64,000 nt of DNA from Arcobacter iocasae. GTDB lineage: Bacteria; Campylobacterota; Campylobacteria; Campylobacterales; Arcobacteraceae. This document shows, piece by piece, positions 17,337-25,238 of the stretch; positions within the stretch are counted from its first letter, which is position 1, and every line of letters begins with the position of its first letter. The DNA lies in the NCBI RefSeq assembly GCF_042214795.1, contig NZ_CP090177.1:868001-932000 (forward strand), written 5' to 3'. The position numbers were made by a program, and so were the translations under genes. The notes under the pieces were generated by a model. It was given only the letters and a program-made list of their open reading frames with translations. It searched no databases and was not told where the DNA came from.

Positions 17337-19036
17337 TAGGAAATAAATACAAACTACATGTATCTTCTATAATAATTATTGGATTATTTTTATCCATATC
17401 TGTTAGTTATATTATTAATAATATTGAAGAAAAAAATATACAAAGTAGATTTCAAAATATAGTCGATGATAAAATAAAATCATTTTATAGAGAAATCTTA
17501 ATAAATCTCGAAACTCTTTATACCCTATCGATTCTTTATAATAACGAACAAATTCCAAGCAAAGAACAGTTTTCAATAGAAGCAAAAAAAATAATAAAAA
17601 GACATAGTGCTATTCATGCTTTAGAGTGGATTCCAATAGTTTCCAATGAAAATAGAAAACTTTTTGAAAAAGAGTTCTTCTTTACAGAAGAATCAAAAAA
17701 CAACAATATGCTAAGAGTGGAAAACAAAGACAAATATTTCCCTGTATATTATGTGGAACCTTTAAAAAATAATGAAAAAGCGCTAGGATTTGATTTATCA
17801 AGTAATAAAAGCAGATATGAGACTATCAAAAAAGCTTTAGAAACAAAAAGCCCCCAAGTTACACAAGCAATAGAGTTAGTACAAAAAAAGAATAAAAAAG
17901 GTTTTTTAGCTTTTTTGCCTATTTTTGATGAAAATGAAGATATCAAAAGTTTTGTTCTTGGTGTTTTTGTTATAGAAGATATATTTAAAAAATCAATTTT
18001 AGAAGAAGATGGAACATCAAACGAGATAAATTTCAAAATATTTGATACCACAAATAAAATAAATGAAGAAATTTACTCACATAACTCTTTAAATAAAATA
18101 TATAAACACCTAAAGTATAAAAAAGATCTACCAGTTATTTGGTCTAGGCAATGGACTTTTCAAGCGATACCTAGTTTGAAATATATAAATGAAAGAAGAA
18201 GTTTTGTTGCAGAATTAAGCTTATTTATTGGAATACTTTTGACCATAATAGTTTCATATAGAATTAATAAATTTTATAACTTAAAATATGAATCAATCCA
18301 AGAACTTAAAAATAAAGATGAGATTTTATATATCCAATCTCGTTATGCCACAATTGGTGAAACCCTATCAAATATCGAACATCAATGGAGAAGTCCATTA
18401 TCAAAAGTATCCTCAAATATCATCTCCTTACAAAGTGAGATAGAGTTTAGAGGTATGCCCTCAAAAGAGAAACTACAAAGTTCACTTAACAATATGCAAA
18501 ATACTTTAGTGTATATGAGTAATCTAGTAGATGAATTTAAAAACTTTCATATTCAAGATAAAATAAAAACTAACTTCTTATTTGATGATACTTTAGATAT
18601 CGCCCTAAAGCTTTTAGAACATGATTTTACAAAATTAGATTTAAGAGTTAAAAGAGATAATAAAAAAGAACAAATAAGAATATATGGCTATCAAAATGAG
18701 TTTTCACAAGTACTTATTAATATCTTGTCTAATTGTAGAGATGCCTTTATGGAAAGAAGAGTAAAGAACCCTTTAGTAGAGATTTTTTCATATGAAAAAG
18801 ATTATAACAAGTTTATCACAATAAGAGATAATGCAGGTGGAATAGATGAAAAACATATCGAAAATATATTTGAACAATTTTACACTACAAAACAAAGTTC
18901 AGGTATAGGATTGCACTTGTGTAAAATGATTATTACTGAACATATGAATGGAAAAATAAGTGTAAAAAATAGCACCTTTTATATAAACAAAGAGAAATGT
19001 ACCGGTGCCACATTTACAATAGAATTTCCTATTTAA
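17333..19036 (+). CDS. CHASE-domain sensor histidine kinase
   Basis: 567-residue membrane kinase starting at TTG 17333, overlapping the response-regulator stop. It has TM1 (about 10-28), a periplasmic CHASE domain (about 55-215, with ALEWIP, YYVEPL and GFDLSSNKSRY motifs), TM2 (about 282-303), a DHp helix with phospho-acceptor His in NIEHQWRSPLSK, and an HATPase domain ending in the N box (NILSNCRDAF), DNAGG and GIGLHLCK. HQWRxPL phosphoboxes are common in Arcobacter-group kinases. CHASE domains sense small extracellular ligands. Confidence 0.9.
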   Translation: MIGNKYKLHVSSIIIIGLFLSISVSYIINNIEEKNIQSRFQNIVDDKIKSFYREILINLETLYTLSILYNNEQIPSKEQFSIEAKKIIKRHSAIHALEWIPIVSNENRKLFEKEFFFTEESKNNNMLRVENKDKYFPVYYVEPLKNNEKALGFDLSSNKSRYETIKKALETKSPQVTQAIELVQKKNKKGFLAFLPIFDENEDIKSFVLGVFVIEDIFKKSILEEDGTSNEINFKIFDTTNKINEEIYSHNSLNKIYKHLKYKKDLPVIWSRQWTFQAIPSLKYINERRSFVAELSLFIGILLTIIVSYRINKFYNLKYESIQELKNKDEILYIQSRYATIGETLSNIEHQWRSPLSKVSSNIISLQSEIEFRGMPSKEKLQSSLNNMQNTLVYMSNLVDEFKNFHIQDKIKTNFLFDDTLDIALKLLEHDFTKLDLRVKRDNKKEQIRIYGYQNEFSQVLINILSNCRDAFMERRVKNPLVEIFSYEKDYNKFITIRDNAGGIDEKHIENIFEQFYTTKQSSGIGLHLCKMIITEHMNGKISVKNSTFYINKEKCTGATFTIEFPI

Positions 19037-19041
19037 AAAAT

Positions 19042-21147
19042 TTATATTTCTTTAGATAAATACTCATACAAGTATAACTGTTTTCGCAACTCTTTTATTG
19101 AATCCAAATTTAAACCCTCTTCTATCCAAGATTTTATATTTTGAGGGATTTCAAGTGGTTTTAAAAGCTCTTCTTTTTTCTCTTTTGATATTTTTTCATG
19201 CTCACTTAAAACTGAAACATGTGATAAAATAGAAGTCAAACCCAAATCTCTTATTTGTGCTATTTCTTCCACTGTTTTTTCATCTTGAATTAACTCAAAA
19301 GTTTCTAGATATGTTTTTGTAAGTTTTTTCAACGGAGCTTTTTCTTCTAACTTTTCACTAAATTCTTCTTTTATACTCTTACACAAAGCTAAAAAAGCAT
19401 CTCCATATTTTTCATATTTTACAAGCCCTACTCCATTGATATCTAGCATCTCTTCTTTTGTGATTGGAAGTTTTGAAGCTAACTCTTTTAAAGTTTTATC
19501 CCCAAATATCACATAAGCTGGTACTTCATGCTCCAAAGCTATCTCTCTTCTCAAAGTTCTAAACTTCTCATACAATTCTTCATCAAAACTAAGTTCCGTC
19601 GTTTCCTCTTCAAGCTTTTGAGCGATGCCAAGTTTATCGCTATCTATTAGAAGTTTTTCTTTACCTTTTAATATTAGCATTCCAAGATTGTTGAGTTTTA
19701 AAACTCTAAATTCACCTAAACCTACAGCTTGCATATCTATAAGTTTATCAGCGATTGCTACCCATTCATTTTTACTTTTATCTGCGCCCAAACCATAAAC
19801 ACTAAGTTTATCATGTCCAAATTCTAAGAGCTTTTGATTTTTTGAACCTCTCAATATATCGATAATATGATTTGTCCCAAATCTTTGGTCACTTCTATAA
19901 ACAGCACTTAAAAACTTTTGTGCATCAACACTTACATCTACTTGCTCAATCTCTCCCTTAGTACAATTATCACACAAGGTCTTACAATCATCTATCTCAT
20001 CTTCAAAATAGTTTGCGATGATTTTATGCCGACAATTATTTGATACACAATATCGATACATGGCTTCTAGTTTATCAAGCCCTGTTTGCTTATATCCCAC
20101 ATCTATGGCATCTTCTATTTGTATTTTTCTTTTTACCTCATCAGATTTTGAGTAAAGTAAATATACATAAGACATATCCCCATCACGACCTGCTCTACCT
20201 ATCTCTTGATAATAATTTTCAAGTGTTTTAGGCAAAGATGTATGTATGACAAAACGAATATTTGATTTATCAATCCCCATACCAAAAGCAATAGTTGCCA
20301 CAACTATATCAATCTTCTCATAAACAAAAGCATCATAAACTTCATCTTTAATAGCTGGTGATAAGCCTGCATGATAAGCTTTTGAGGCATAGCCATTTTC
20401 GCATAAAAACTGGGCTGTTGATTCTGCTTCTTTTCGAGTAAAAGTATAGATAATCCCACAAAGCCCTTTGTGAGTTTTTAGGAAGTTTAATATCTGTTTT
20501 TTACCATTTGTAATTCTAGGTTCAACTTTTATATCAAGGTTATCCCTATGTGTTTTAGCACGAAAGTGTCTTGCACCTTGCAAGTTTAAATTAGAAGCAA
20601 TATCTGCTTCCACTTTTTTTGTAGCAGTTGCAGTAAAAGCTGCAATTGGAGTACTTGGGAAAAGTCTTTTTAGTCTATCAAGGTTTCTATATTCAGCTCT
20701 AAATTCATGACCCCAAGCAGATACACAGTGAGCTTCATCGATAACAAAATAGTTGATATTGATTCGTTGTAATACTCCAACAAACTCATTAGAAGTAAAT
20801 CGCTCAGGTGCCACATAAATAAACTTCAACTCACCTCGTAAAAGCTTCTGCATAGTAAAGCTATTTTCTTCACCACTTTGAGATGAACTTATCATTTCAG
20901 CTTTTATATCCAAATCATTAAGTGCTTTTATTTGGTCTTGCATAAGGGCAATAAGTGGAGAGATTACGACTGTAACTCCGTCCATGAGTAAGGTTGGGAG
21001 TTGATAACATAGTGATTTTCCACCACCAGTTGGTAAGATGGTTAGTACATCTTGTTTATTGATGATACTGTCTACTACTTCCTCTTGAAAGCTTCTAAAG
21101 TGTTCATGTCCGAAAATATCTTTTAGTATTTTGTGTTTATTATTCAT
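19042..21147 (-). CDS. recQ: ATP-dependent DNA helicase RecQ
   Basis: 701-residue RecQ helicase, a 3'-5' DNA unwinding enzyme for recombination and fork repair. It shows motif I LPTGGGKSLCYQLP (about 38-51), the DEAH box FVIDEAHCVSAWGHEFR, motif VI QEIGRAGRDG, and a zinc-binding RQC Cys cluster (CVSNNCRHK...CKTLCDNC). An HRDC domain follows (about 515-590), then a C-terminal HTH_40-like segment (about 625-695, RDLGLTSILSHVSVLSEH). It converges with the sensor-kinase gene across a 5-nt gap. Confidence 0.95.
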   Translation of the reverse strand: MNNKHKILKDIFGHEHFRSFQEEVVDSIINKQDVLTILPTGGGKSLCYQLPTLLMDGVTVVISPLIALMQDQIKALNDLDIKAEMISSSQSGEENSFTMQKLLRGELKFIYVAPERFTSNEFVGVLQRININYFVIDEAHCVSAWGHEFRAEYRNLDRLKRLFPSTPIAAFTATATKKVEADIASNLNLQGARHFRAKTHRDNLDIKVEPRITNGKKQILNFLKTHKGLCGIIYTFTRKEAESTAQFLCENGYASKAYHAGLSPAIKDEVYDAFVYEKIDIVVATIAFGMGIDKSNIRFVIHTSLPKTLENYYQEIGRAGRDGDMSYVYLLYSKSDEVKRKIQIEDAIDVGYKQTGLDKLEAMYRYCVSNNCRHKIIANYFEDEIDDCKTLCDNCTKGEIEQVDVSVDAQKFLSAVYRSDQRFGTNHIIDILRGSKNQKLLEFGHDKLSVYGLGADKSKNEWVAIADKLIDMQAVGLGEFRVLKLNNLGMLILKGKEKLLIDSDKLGIAQKLEEETTELSFDEELYEKFRTLRREIALEHEVPAYVIFGDKTLKELASKLPITKEEMLDINGVGLVKYEKYGDAFLALCKSIKEEFSEKLEEKAPLKKLTKTYLETFELIQDEKTVEEIAQIRDLGLTSILSHVSVLSEHEKISKEKKEELLKPLEIPQNIKSWIEEGLNLDSIKELRKQLYLYEYLSKEI

Positions 21148-21266
21148 TTTGTGATGGTAGCATAGTTTGAATTAGGGGAGTATGAATATTACAAATTGTC
21201 ATATTTTTATATTTAATAAATATAATCTTATATACTTTTGTAAATCAATAAAAAGGAAATAATAAA

Positions 21267-21626
21267 ATGAATGAAAAACTAAAATTTGGCTTTATTGTCG
21301 AATATGTAAAAGATATAGAAATAGCAAAGAAATTTTATGTAGAGACTATGGGATTACAAATTGAAAGAGAACATCCTACTTACATTCAGTTTGAAACTTT
21401 CGCTATTGCAACGGATGAACCAATGGGAGGAGAAGTAAAACAAGAAATATATTGGCTTGTAAATGATATAAACAGCACATTTAATTTAATATCACAAAAA
21501 GCTGAAGTTTGCCTATCTATACAAGAAGTTCCTTTTGGAAAAGTATTCGGAGTAAGAGACCCAGATGGTCACCCATGTTATATTCTTGAATTGGCAACTC
21601 ATCGACCTAGTAAAGAAATAGTATAA
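21267..21626 (+). CDS. VOC/glyoxalase-like protein
   Basis: 119-residue single-domain vicinal-oxygen-chelate protein. The opening KFGFIVEYVKDIEIAKKFYVETMGL and the closing KVFGVRDPDGHPCYILELA fit the paired beta-alpha-beta-beta-beta modules of this fold, with a Glu (LELA) as the usual metal ligand position. AAAGGAAAT precedes the start. It could be a glyoxalase, a bleomycin-resistance-like or a dioxygenase-like protein, and the substrate is not predictable. It is divergent from recQ and immediately upstream of the repeat that carries the insertion sequence. Confidence 0.8.
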   Translation: MNEKLKFGFIVEYVKDIEIAKKFYVETMGLQIEREHPTYIQFETFAIATDEPMGGEVKQEIYWLVNDINSTFNLISQKAEVCLSIQEVPFGKVFGVRDPDGHPCYILELATHRPSKEIV

Positions 21627-21661
21627 ATTCTTGGAAAAAATACTTATTTAACTATTAATAT

Positions 21662-21732
21662 TCTCTTGAACACCTAAAGGTCTTCGCTTCTTTTACTTTG
21701 TGTGGACAAAGTAAACAAAACCACCAACGGCT
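21662..21732. repeat. Left part of an intergenic palindromic repeat, interrupted by the IS
   Basis: This stretch (CACCTAAAGGTCTTCGCTTC, then stem TTTACTTTGT-GTGG-ACAAAGTAAA, then CCAACGGCT) aligns with 49985-50056, where the same order occurs: a CCTAAAGG hairpin, CGCTTC, a TTACTTT...AAAGTAA stem, and CAACGGCT. Here the repeat stops at CT and resumes after the IS at 23006. So the insertion sequence landed inside a copy of this repeat. Confidence 0.75.
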
Positions 21733-21734
21733 CG

Positions 21735-21740
21735 TATAAT
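21735..21740 (+). promoter_or_regulatory. -10 half of the IS circle-junction promoter
   Basis: TATAAT lies 2 nt inside the left CT core. The matching -35-like hexamer TTGGTT is at 22987-22992, at the other end of the element. Joining the ends through one CT core places exactly 17 bp between them. In the integrated form the -10 box has no comparable -35 from the flank, so the bridge RNA should be transcribed strongly only from the circle. Confidence 0.7.
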
Positions 21741-21749
21741 AAAATTAAT

Positions 21750-21950
21750 GGAGATATAGATAATATATTTTCATGGAGTTTGTTAAATGATATATCGAAC
21801 TACGGCGAAAGAGATTAAAAAATAATCATCTTGATTTGAAGTCAGATAGTCATATTAAAAGTTTGAGTGGCAACAAGAACAGTAATAATCTAGTTCGAAT
21901 TTACGAGTCCGAAATATGTATGACAAATCAGGTAGGAGAAATCCTACCCT
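21750..21950 (+). ncRNA. Predicted IS110 bridge RNA (target and donor loops)
   Basis: Two internal loops are readable. Target loop: left guide CTACGGC (21800-21806) resembles the target top strand CAACGGC (one mismatch), and right guide TTTGAAG (21835-21841) is the exact reverse complement of CT-TCAAA at 23006-23012. They flank a stem-loop (GATTA 21813-21817, TAATC 21823-21827). Donor loop: left guide GTGGCAAC (21867-21874) is identical to the element's right end 22999-23006, and right guide TACGAG (21902-21907) is the reverse complement of the left end CTCGTA (21731-21736). They flank GAAC/GTTC (21877-21880, 21893-21896). A GGTAGGA-GAAA-TCCTACC hairpin follows (21931-21948). RNA ends are approximate. 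Confidence 0.82.
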
Positions 21951-21985
21951 AACGAACTCTTTATTCTAAAATAAAGGTTCCAGAT

Positions 21986-22969
21986 ATGTATTCTATCGGA
22001 TTAGATATTAGTAAGTCAACAATCAATGTGTATGTTCCATATAATGATTTAGATTTGGTTATTGAGAATAATATAAAATCATTAAAAAGTTTGTATTCTA
22101 AGTTAAAGAAACAATATAAAAAAGATATCGATAAATTAGTATTTGTTTATGAACCAACAGGGAATTATTCTTCTGTTATAAAAAAGTTTGCAGCAAATAA
22201 AAATATTAAATGCTTTATTGTAAATCCTAAACAAAGTTCAAATTTTAGTAAAGCAATAGGACAAAGAAATAAGAATGATGTAAATGATGCCCGAATGTTA
22301 TCTCAAATGATAGTAACTGCCTCAAAAGAACAAATTAAAGTACCAGTAATAAGACAAGAAATAGAAGAGATAAAAGAGTTAATAACTTACTATCAATTTT
22401 TAATTAAACAAAAATCACAAAATAAAAATCATTTGGAATCTTTAATTGCAAAAGATGGTATAAGTAAATTAATACAAAGAATAAAAAAAGAGATAAAGCT
22501 TTTAGAACAAAAAGAAAAAGAGATACTGCTTGAAATAAAAAAAGTAATAGCAAAAGATGAAAAACTTCAAGAAGCATTTATTAATATACAAAGTATAAAA
22601 AGTGTAGGAGAAGTATCAGCAATAGTATTATTGCATCATTTTATACAATATTCTAATGCAAACCAAAAAGAGATAATATCCCTAGCAGGATTAGATCCAA
22701 TAGAAAAAACATCTGGAACATCAATAAAAGGTAAAACAAGAATATCAAAAGCTGGTTCAAAACTATGTAGAAGTGTATTATTTATGGCAAGTCTAAATGC
22801 AACACAATATAATGAAGAATTAAAAAGGTTTTATAATAGATTAAAAGAGAATGGTAAACATACCACTGTAGCACAAATAGCAGTTATGAGAAAAATAGTA
22901 GTAATCGCACATAGTATTTATAAAAATAACGAAAAATATGATGAAGAAAGATATAAAAGATATTTATGA
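21986..22969 (+). CDS. IS110-family recombinase (transposase)
   Basis: 327-residue IS110-type recombinase. The N-terminal RuvC-like DEDD domain shows Asp7 (IGLDISK), Glu56 (VYEPTGNY), and Asp98 and Asp101 (NDVNDARML). The C-terminal Tnp_20 domain has the catalytic-serine motif AGLDPIEKTSG with Ser243, followed by KGKTRISKAGSKLCRSVLFMASL. A central coiled-coil (about 125-195) separates them. This matches the residue layout of bridge-RNA-guided recombinases such as IS621. All catalytic residues are intact, so the element may be active. A small stem (TTTATT-CTAA-AATAAA, 21960-21975) sits over the ribosome-binding site region (AAAGG), which could limit translation. Confidence 0.95.
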   Translation: MYSIGLDISKSTINVYVPYNDLDLVIENNIKSLKSLYSKLKKQYKKDIDKLVFVYEPTGNYSSVIKKFAANKNIKCFIVNPKQSSNFSKAIGQRNKNDVNDARMLSQMIVTASKEQIKVPVIRQEIEEIKELITYYQFLIKQKSQNKNHLESLIAKDGISKLIQRIKKEIKLLEQKEKEILLEIKKVIAKDEKLQEAFINIQSIKSVGEVSAIVLLHHFIQYSNANQKEIISLAGLDPIEKTSGTSIKGKTRISKAGSKLCRSVLFMASLNATQYNEELKRFYNRLKENGKHTTVAQIAVMRKIVVIAHSIYKNNEKYDEERYKRYL

Positions 22970-23005
22970 AAATTCTAATATTTTTATTGGTTTTTAAGGT
23001 GGCAA

Positions 23006-23190
23006 CTTCAAAGCCCTTTGGGTTCCTTCGCTTATTGTTTTATTTTTTCTGTCTTGCAAAACTCGTTTTGTAAGACAGAAAATAAATATATAACTGGAAG
23101 GGAGCTTTGCCTTCATCAACTCGTCTGGTTGCTTTCTTGTTTCTTCTTTTCAACAAAAGAAGAAAAGAGCGGAGAGGTTTACCTCTTCAA
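23006..23190. repeat. Right part of the interrupted palindromic repeat cluster
   Basis: From 23006 the sequence resumes the repeat seen at about 50056-50110 (AAGCCCTT[C/T]GGGTTCC, CTTATT, ACTCGTTT). It contains a long hairpin with 16-nt arms (23047-23062 and 23065-23080, one G-T pair). The distal part (about 23120-23190) reads as an inverted, diverged copy of the left unit: a TTCTTCTTTT-CAAC-AAAAGAAGAA stem, GCGGAG, then AGAGGTTTACCTCT. No gene is supported between 22970 and 23215. Confidence 0.65.
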
Positions 23191-23215
23191 GAGAAATATT
23201 CTTATATATTTTACA

Positions 23216-24043
23216 CTATACCAAAGGAATATAAATCTCTGTTCTTAAATCCTCAGGTTTACAAGTAATTGGATTCTTATTCAAATACTTTTCAACAATA
23301 GGCAAATCCCTTAATTCAACACCACTTTCTACAATCCAATCAGATACTCCATCATAAGTATTGATTAATTCTTTATAGTCACCCTTATGTAAAAATACAG
23401 CGTATTTCCCACCATCTATTATTTTACTTTGACTCTCACCTTTTGGTTGAATTGTTTTATTCACCCATGAAAGGCAAGCATCATATCTTAGTTTGTCTGC
23501 ATCTGTTATATGTGGATTATCATGCCCTATTCCAAACATCATTACATCATCTCTTATAAAATACTCTGTTCCCACAAAATTTATAAGAGTTTCCCATGCT
23601 TCAATACTACATTTTGTATATTCACCTGTTTTTCTTACATACAAGATCTCTATATCTTCTAGCTTTACTATTTTTGGCTCTAACATCTTATTTCCTCTTT
23701 TTAATTTTGCATTTTTTGCAAACTCTTTGGGAGTTATTCCAAAATGCTTTTTAAAAGCTTTTGAAAAAGAGGCATTGGTTTCATAACCACTATTCATGGC
23801 TATTTGAGTGATTTTCTGATTTGTTTTAAACTGTAAAGTAGTACTTTGAAGTCTCACTCTTCTAATATAATCAACCATACTCTCACCAACAATTGATTTA
23901 AAAATACGGTGAAAATGATACTTAGAAAAGCTGGCAATCTTTGATAACTCATCAAGGGTTAAATCACTATTATAGTTTTGCTCAATATATAAAATTACTC
24001 TACATACACTTTGAACATAATCATCTTTTGTACTATTACTCAT
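23216..24043 (-). CDS. AraC-family regulator with GyrI-like effector domain
   Basis: 275-residue regulator. The AraC/XylS DNA-binding domain is N-terminal (about 10-112), with two helix-turn-helix units: LDELSKIASFSKYHFHRIFKS and ITQIAMNSGYETNASFSKAFKKHFGITP. The C-terminal half (about 120-275, YAVFLHKGDYKEL...ELRDLPIVEKYLN...TEIYIPL) matches the GyrI-like small-molecule-binding domain of the Rob/BmrR type. Proteins of this build usually activate drug-efflux or detoxification genes. No obvious target is adjacent except the minus-strand symporters downstream. Confidence 0.88.
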   Translation of the reverse strand: MSNSTKDDYVQSVCRVILYIEQNYNSDLTLDELSKIASFSKYHFHRIFKSIVGESMVDYIRRVRLQSTTLQFKTNQKITQIAMNSGYETNASFSKAFKKHFGITPKEFAKNAKLKRGNKMLEPKIVKLEDIEILYVRKTGEYTKCSIEAWETLINFVGTEYFIRDDVMMFGIGHDNPHITDADKLRYDACLSWVNKTIQPKGESQSKIIDGGKYAVFLHKGDYKELINTYDGVSDWIVESGVELRDLPIVEKYLNKNPITCKPEDLRTEIYIPLV

Positions 24044-24187
24044 CTGCTCTCTTTCAAACTCTTTTATGTGAAAATTGTATTAAGATTTAGAAATTAAAAC
24101 TACTCCAAGATTGCTATTATATTCTATAACTTCTAAAATAAAAAGAGGAAATAATCTATTTGGAAACTAGATTTAAAGATAGTTTTG

Positions 24188-24217
24188 TGCCTAATCTTAG
24201 GGTATTAAGATTAGGCA
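24188..24217. terminator. Hairpin between the AraC and BASS genes
   Basis: TGCCTAATCTTA (24188-24199) and TAAGATTAGGCA (24206-24217) form a perfect 12-bp stem just beyond the stop of the minus-strand BASS gene (24235). A strong U-run is missing on both sides, so it may be a weak terminator or an mRNA 3'-end stabiliser. Confidence 0.45.
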
Positions 24218-24234
24218 TATTAGAATATTAAATT

Positions 24235-25152
24235 CTATTTTTGATTTTTTTCTTCTTTTGACCAAAAAGAAGCAATAAGTGATCCTGAGATATTATGCCA
24301 AATACTAAAGATAGCACCTGGTAAGGCACTTAAAGGAGTAAAATACTTACTAGCAAGGGCAACTGCTAGACCTGAATTTTGCATTCCCACTTCAATCGCA
24401 ACAGTTTTACACTCTTTTTTACTATATCCAAATAGTTTTGCTGTATAGAAACCACCAACTAATCCTGTTAAATTATGTAGCATAATTCCAACTAACAAAT
24501 ATAACCCTATAGTATCAATTCTTGAATGATTTAATCCAACAACTATTGCAATAATAAAAACAATTGAAACTATTGATAAAACAGCAAAAATATCATTATT
24601 TTTATCAATAAACTTATGGAAAATATAATTTACAATAACCCCTAAAACAACTGGTGCTAAAACTATTTTTAATATACTTAATAACATACTTAAAGCAGGC
24701 ACTGGTACAGTTTGACCAACATAAAGCAAGGTTAAATAAGGTGTAACTACAATAGATAAGAGTGTAGAAACTATTGTCATAGTGATTGATAAAGCAACAT
24801 CTGCTTTTGCCAAATAAGAAATTACATTTGATGCTGTTCCCCCAGAAACTGCCCCAACTAATATCATTCCAACTAAAAGTTCTGTTGAAAAACCAAATGC
24901 TTTTGAAATAACAAAGGCTGCTAGTGGCATTAATAAAAACTGTAAAACAACTGTCATAGCTATAATTTTAGGCTTTTTTACAACTCGTTTAAAGTCTTCG
25001 ACCTTTAAAGTAACTCCCATACAAAACATTATTAAAACAAGTAAAGGAACTATCCAACTTTTAAAATCAACAACCATACTTGATTCATAATATGAAAAGA
25101 TTGATGCTAATATTGCCCATAAAGGGAAAAGAAGTGTAAATTTTTTTATCAT
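24235..25152 (-). CDS. Bile acid:sodium symporter-family (BASS) protein, copy 1
   Basis: 305-residue BASS-family membrane protein with about ten hydrophobic segments. Hallmarks are IMFCMGVTLKVEDFKRV after TM2, LVGAVSGGTASNVISYLAKADVALS in the first half, and EVGMQNSGLAVALA in the second, which covers the Na+-site region. The start is placed at 25152 (MIKKFTLLF), preceded by AAAGGATAATA, not at 25188. It is a close paralog of the gene immediately upstream. BASS proteins carry organic anions such as keto acids or pantoate, and the substrate here is unknown. Confidence 0.88.
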   Translation of the reverse strand: MIKKFTLLFPLWAILASIFSYYESSMVVDFKSWIVPLLVLIMFCMGVTLKVEDFKRVVKKPKIIAMTVVLQFLLMPLAAFVISKAFGFSTELLVGMILVGAVSGGTASNVISYLAKADVALSITMTIVSTLLSIVVTPYLTLLYVGQTVPVPALSMLLSILKIVLAPVVLGVIVNYIFHKFIDKNNDIFAVLSIVSIVFIIAIVVGLNHSRIDTIGLYLLVGIMLHNLTGLVGGFYTAKLFGYSKKECKTVAIEVGMQNSGLAVALASKYFTPLSALPGAIFSIWHNISGSLIASFWSKEEKNQK

Positions 25153-25238
25153 TATTATCCTTTTGAAAAAGTTTTTTATTCTACTCAAAAAGTATTAAAA
25201 TAATTTAAATACAAATAAATACTTCTGCTTCTTCAATT

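Larger units (their letters stand above)
21731..23007 (+). mobile_element. IS110-family insertion sequence with CT core at both ends
   Basis: Boundaries come from comparison with the related uninterrupted repeat near 50.05 kb (CAACGG-CT-GCGAAGCCC). The left flank reads CCAACGG-CT and the right flank CT-TCAAAGCCC, so a CT dinucleotide (21731-21732 and 23006-23007) remains at each junction, as expected for IS110 recombination. No terminal inverted repeats are seen, also typical. The element is about 1.275 kb: a 253-nt non-coding left end, one recombinase gene and a 37-nt right end. The left end holds a predicted bridge RNA, and end-to-end joining would create a promoter. Confidence 0.92.

Noticed and set aside
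22970..23005. Bridge RNA in the right end of the IS (IS1111-type arrangement)
   Set aside because: The right end is only about 36 nt. The guide matches are all in the 253-nt left end, and no terminal inverted repeats typical of the IS1111 group are seen.
23018..23248. Small open frame in the repeat after the IS
   Set aside because: It runs through hairpins of the repeat, has no ribosome-binding site and no recognisable protein pattern.
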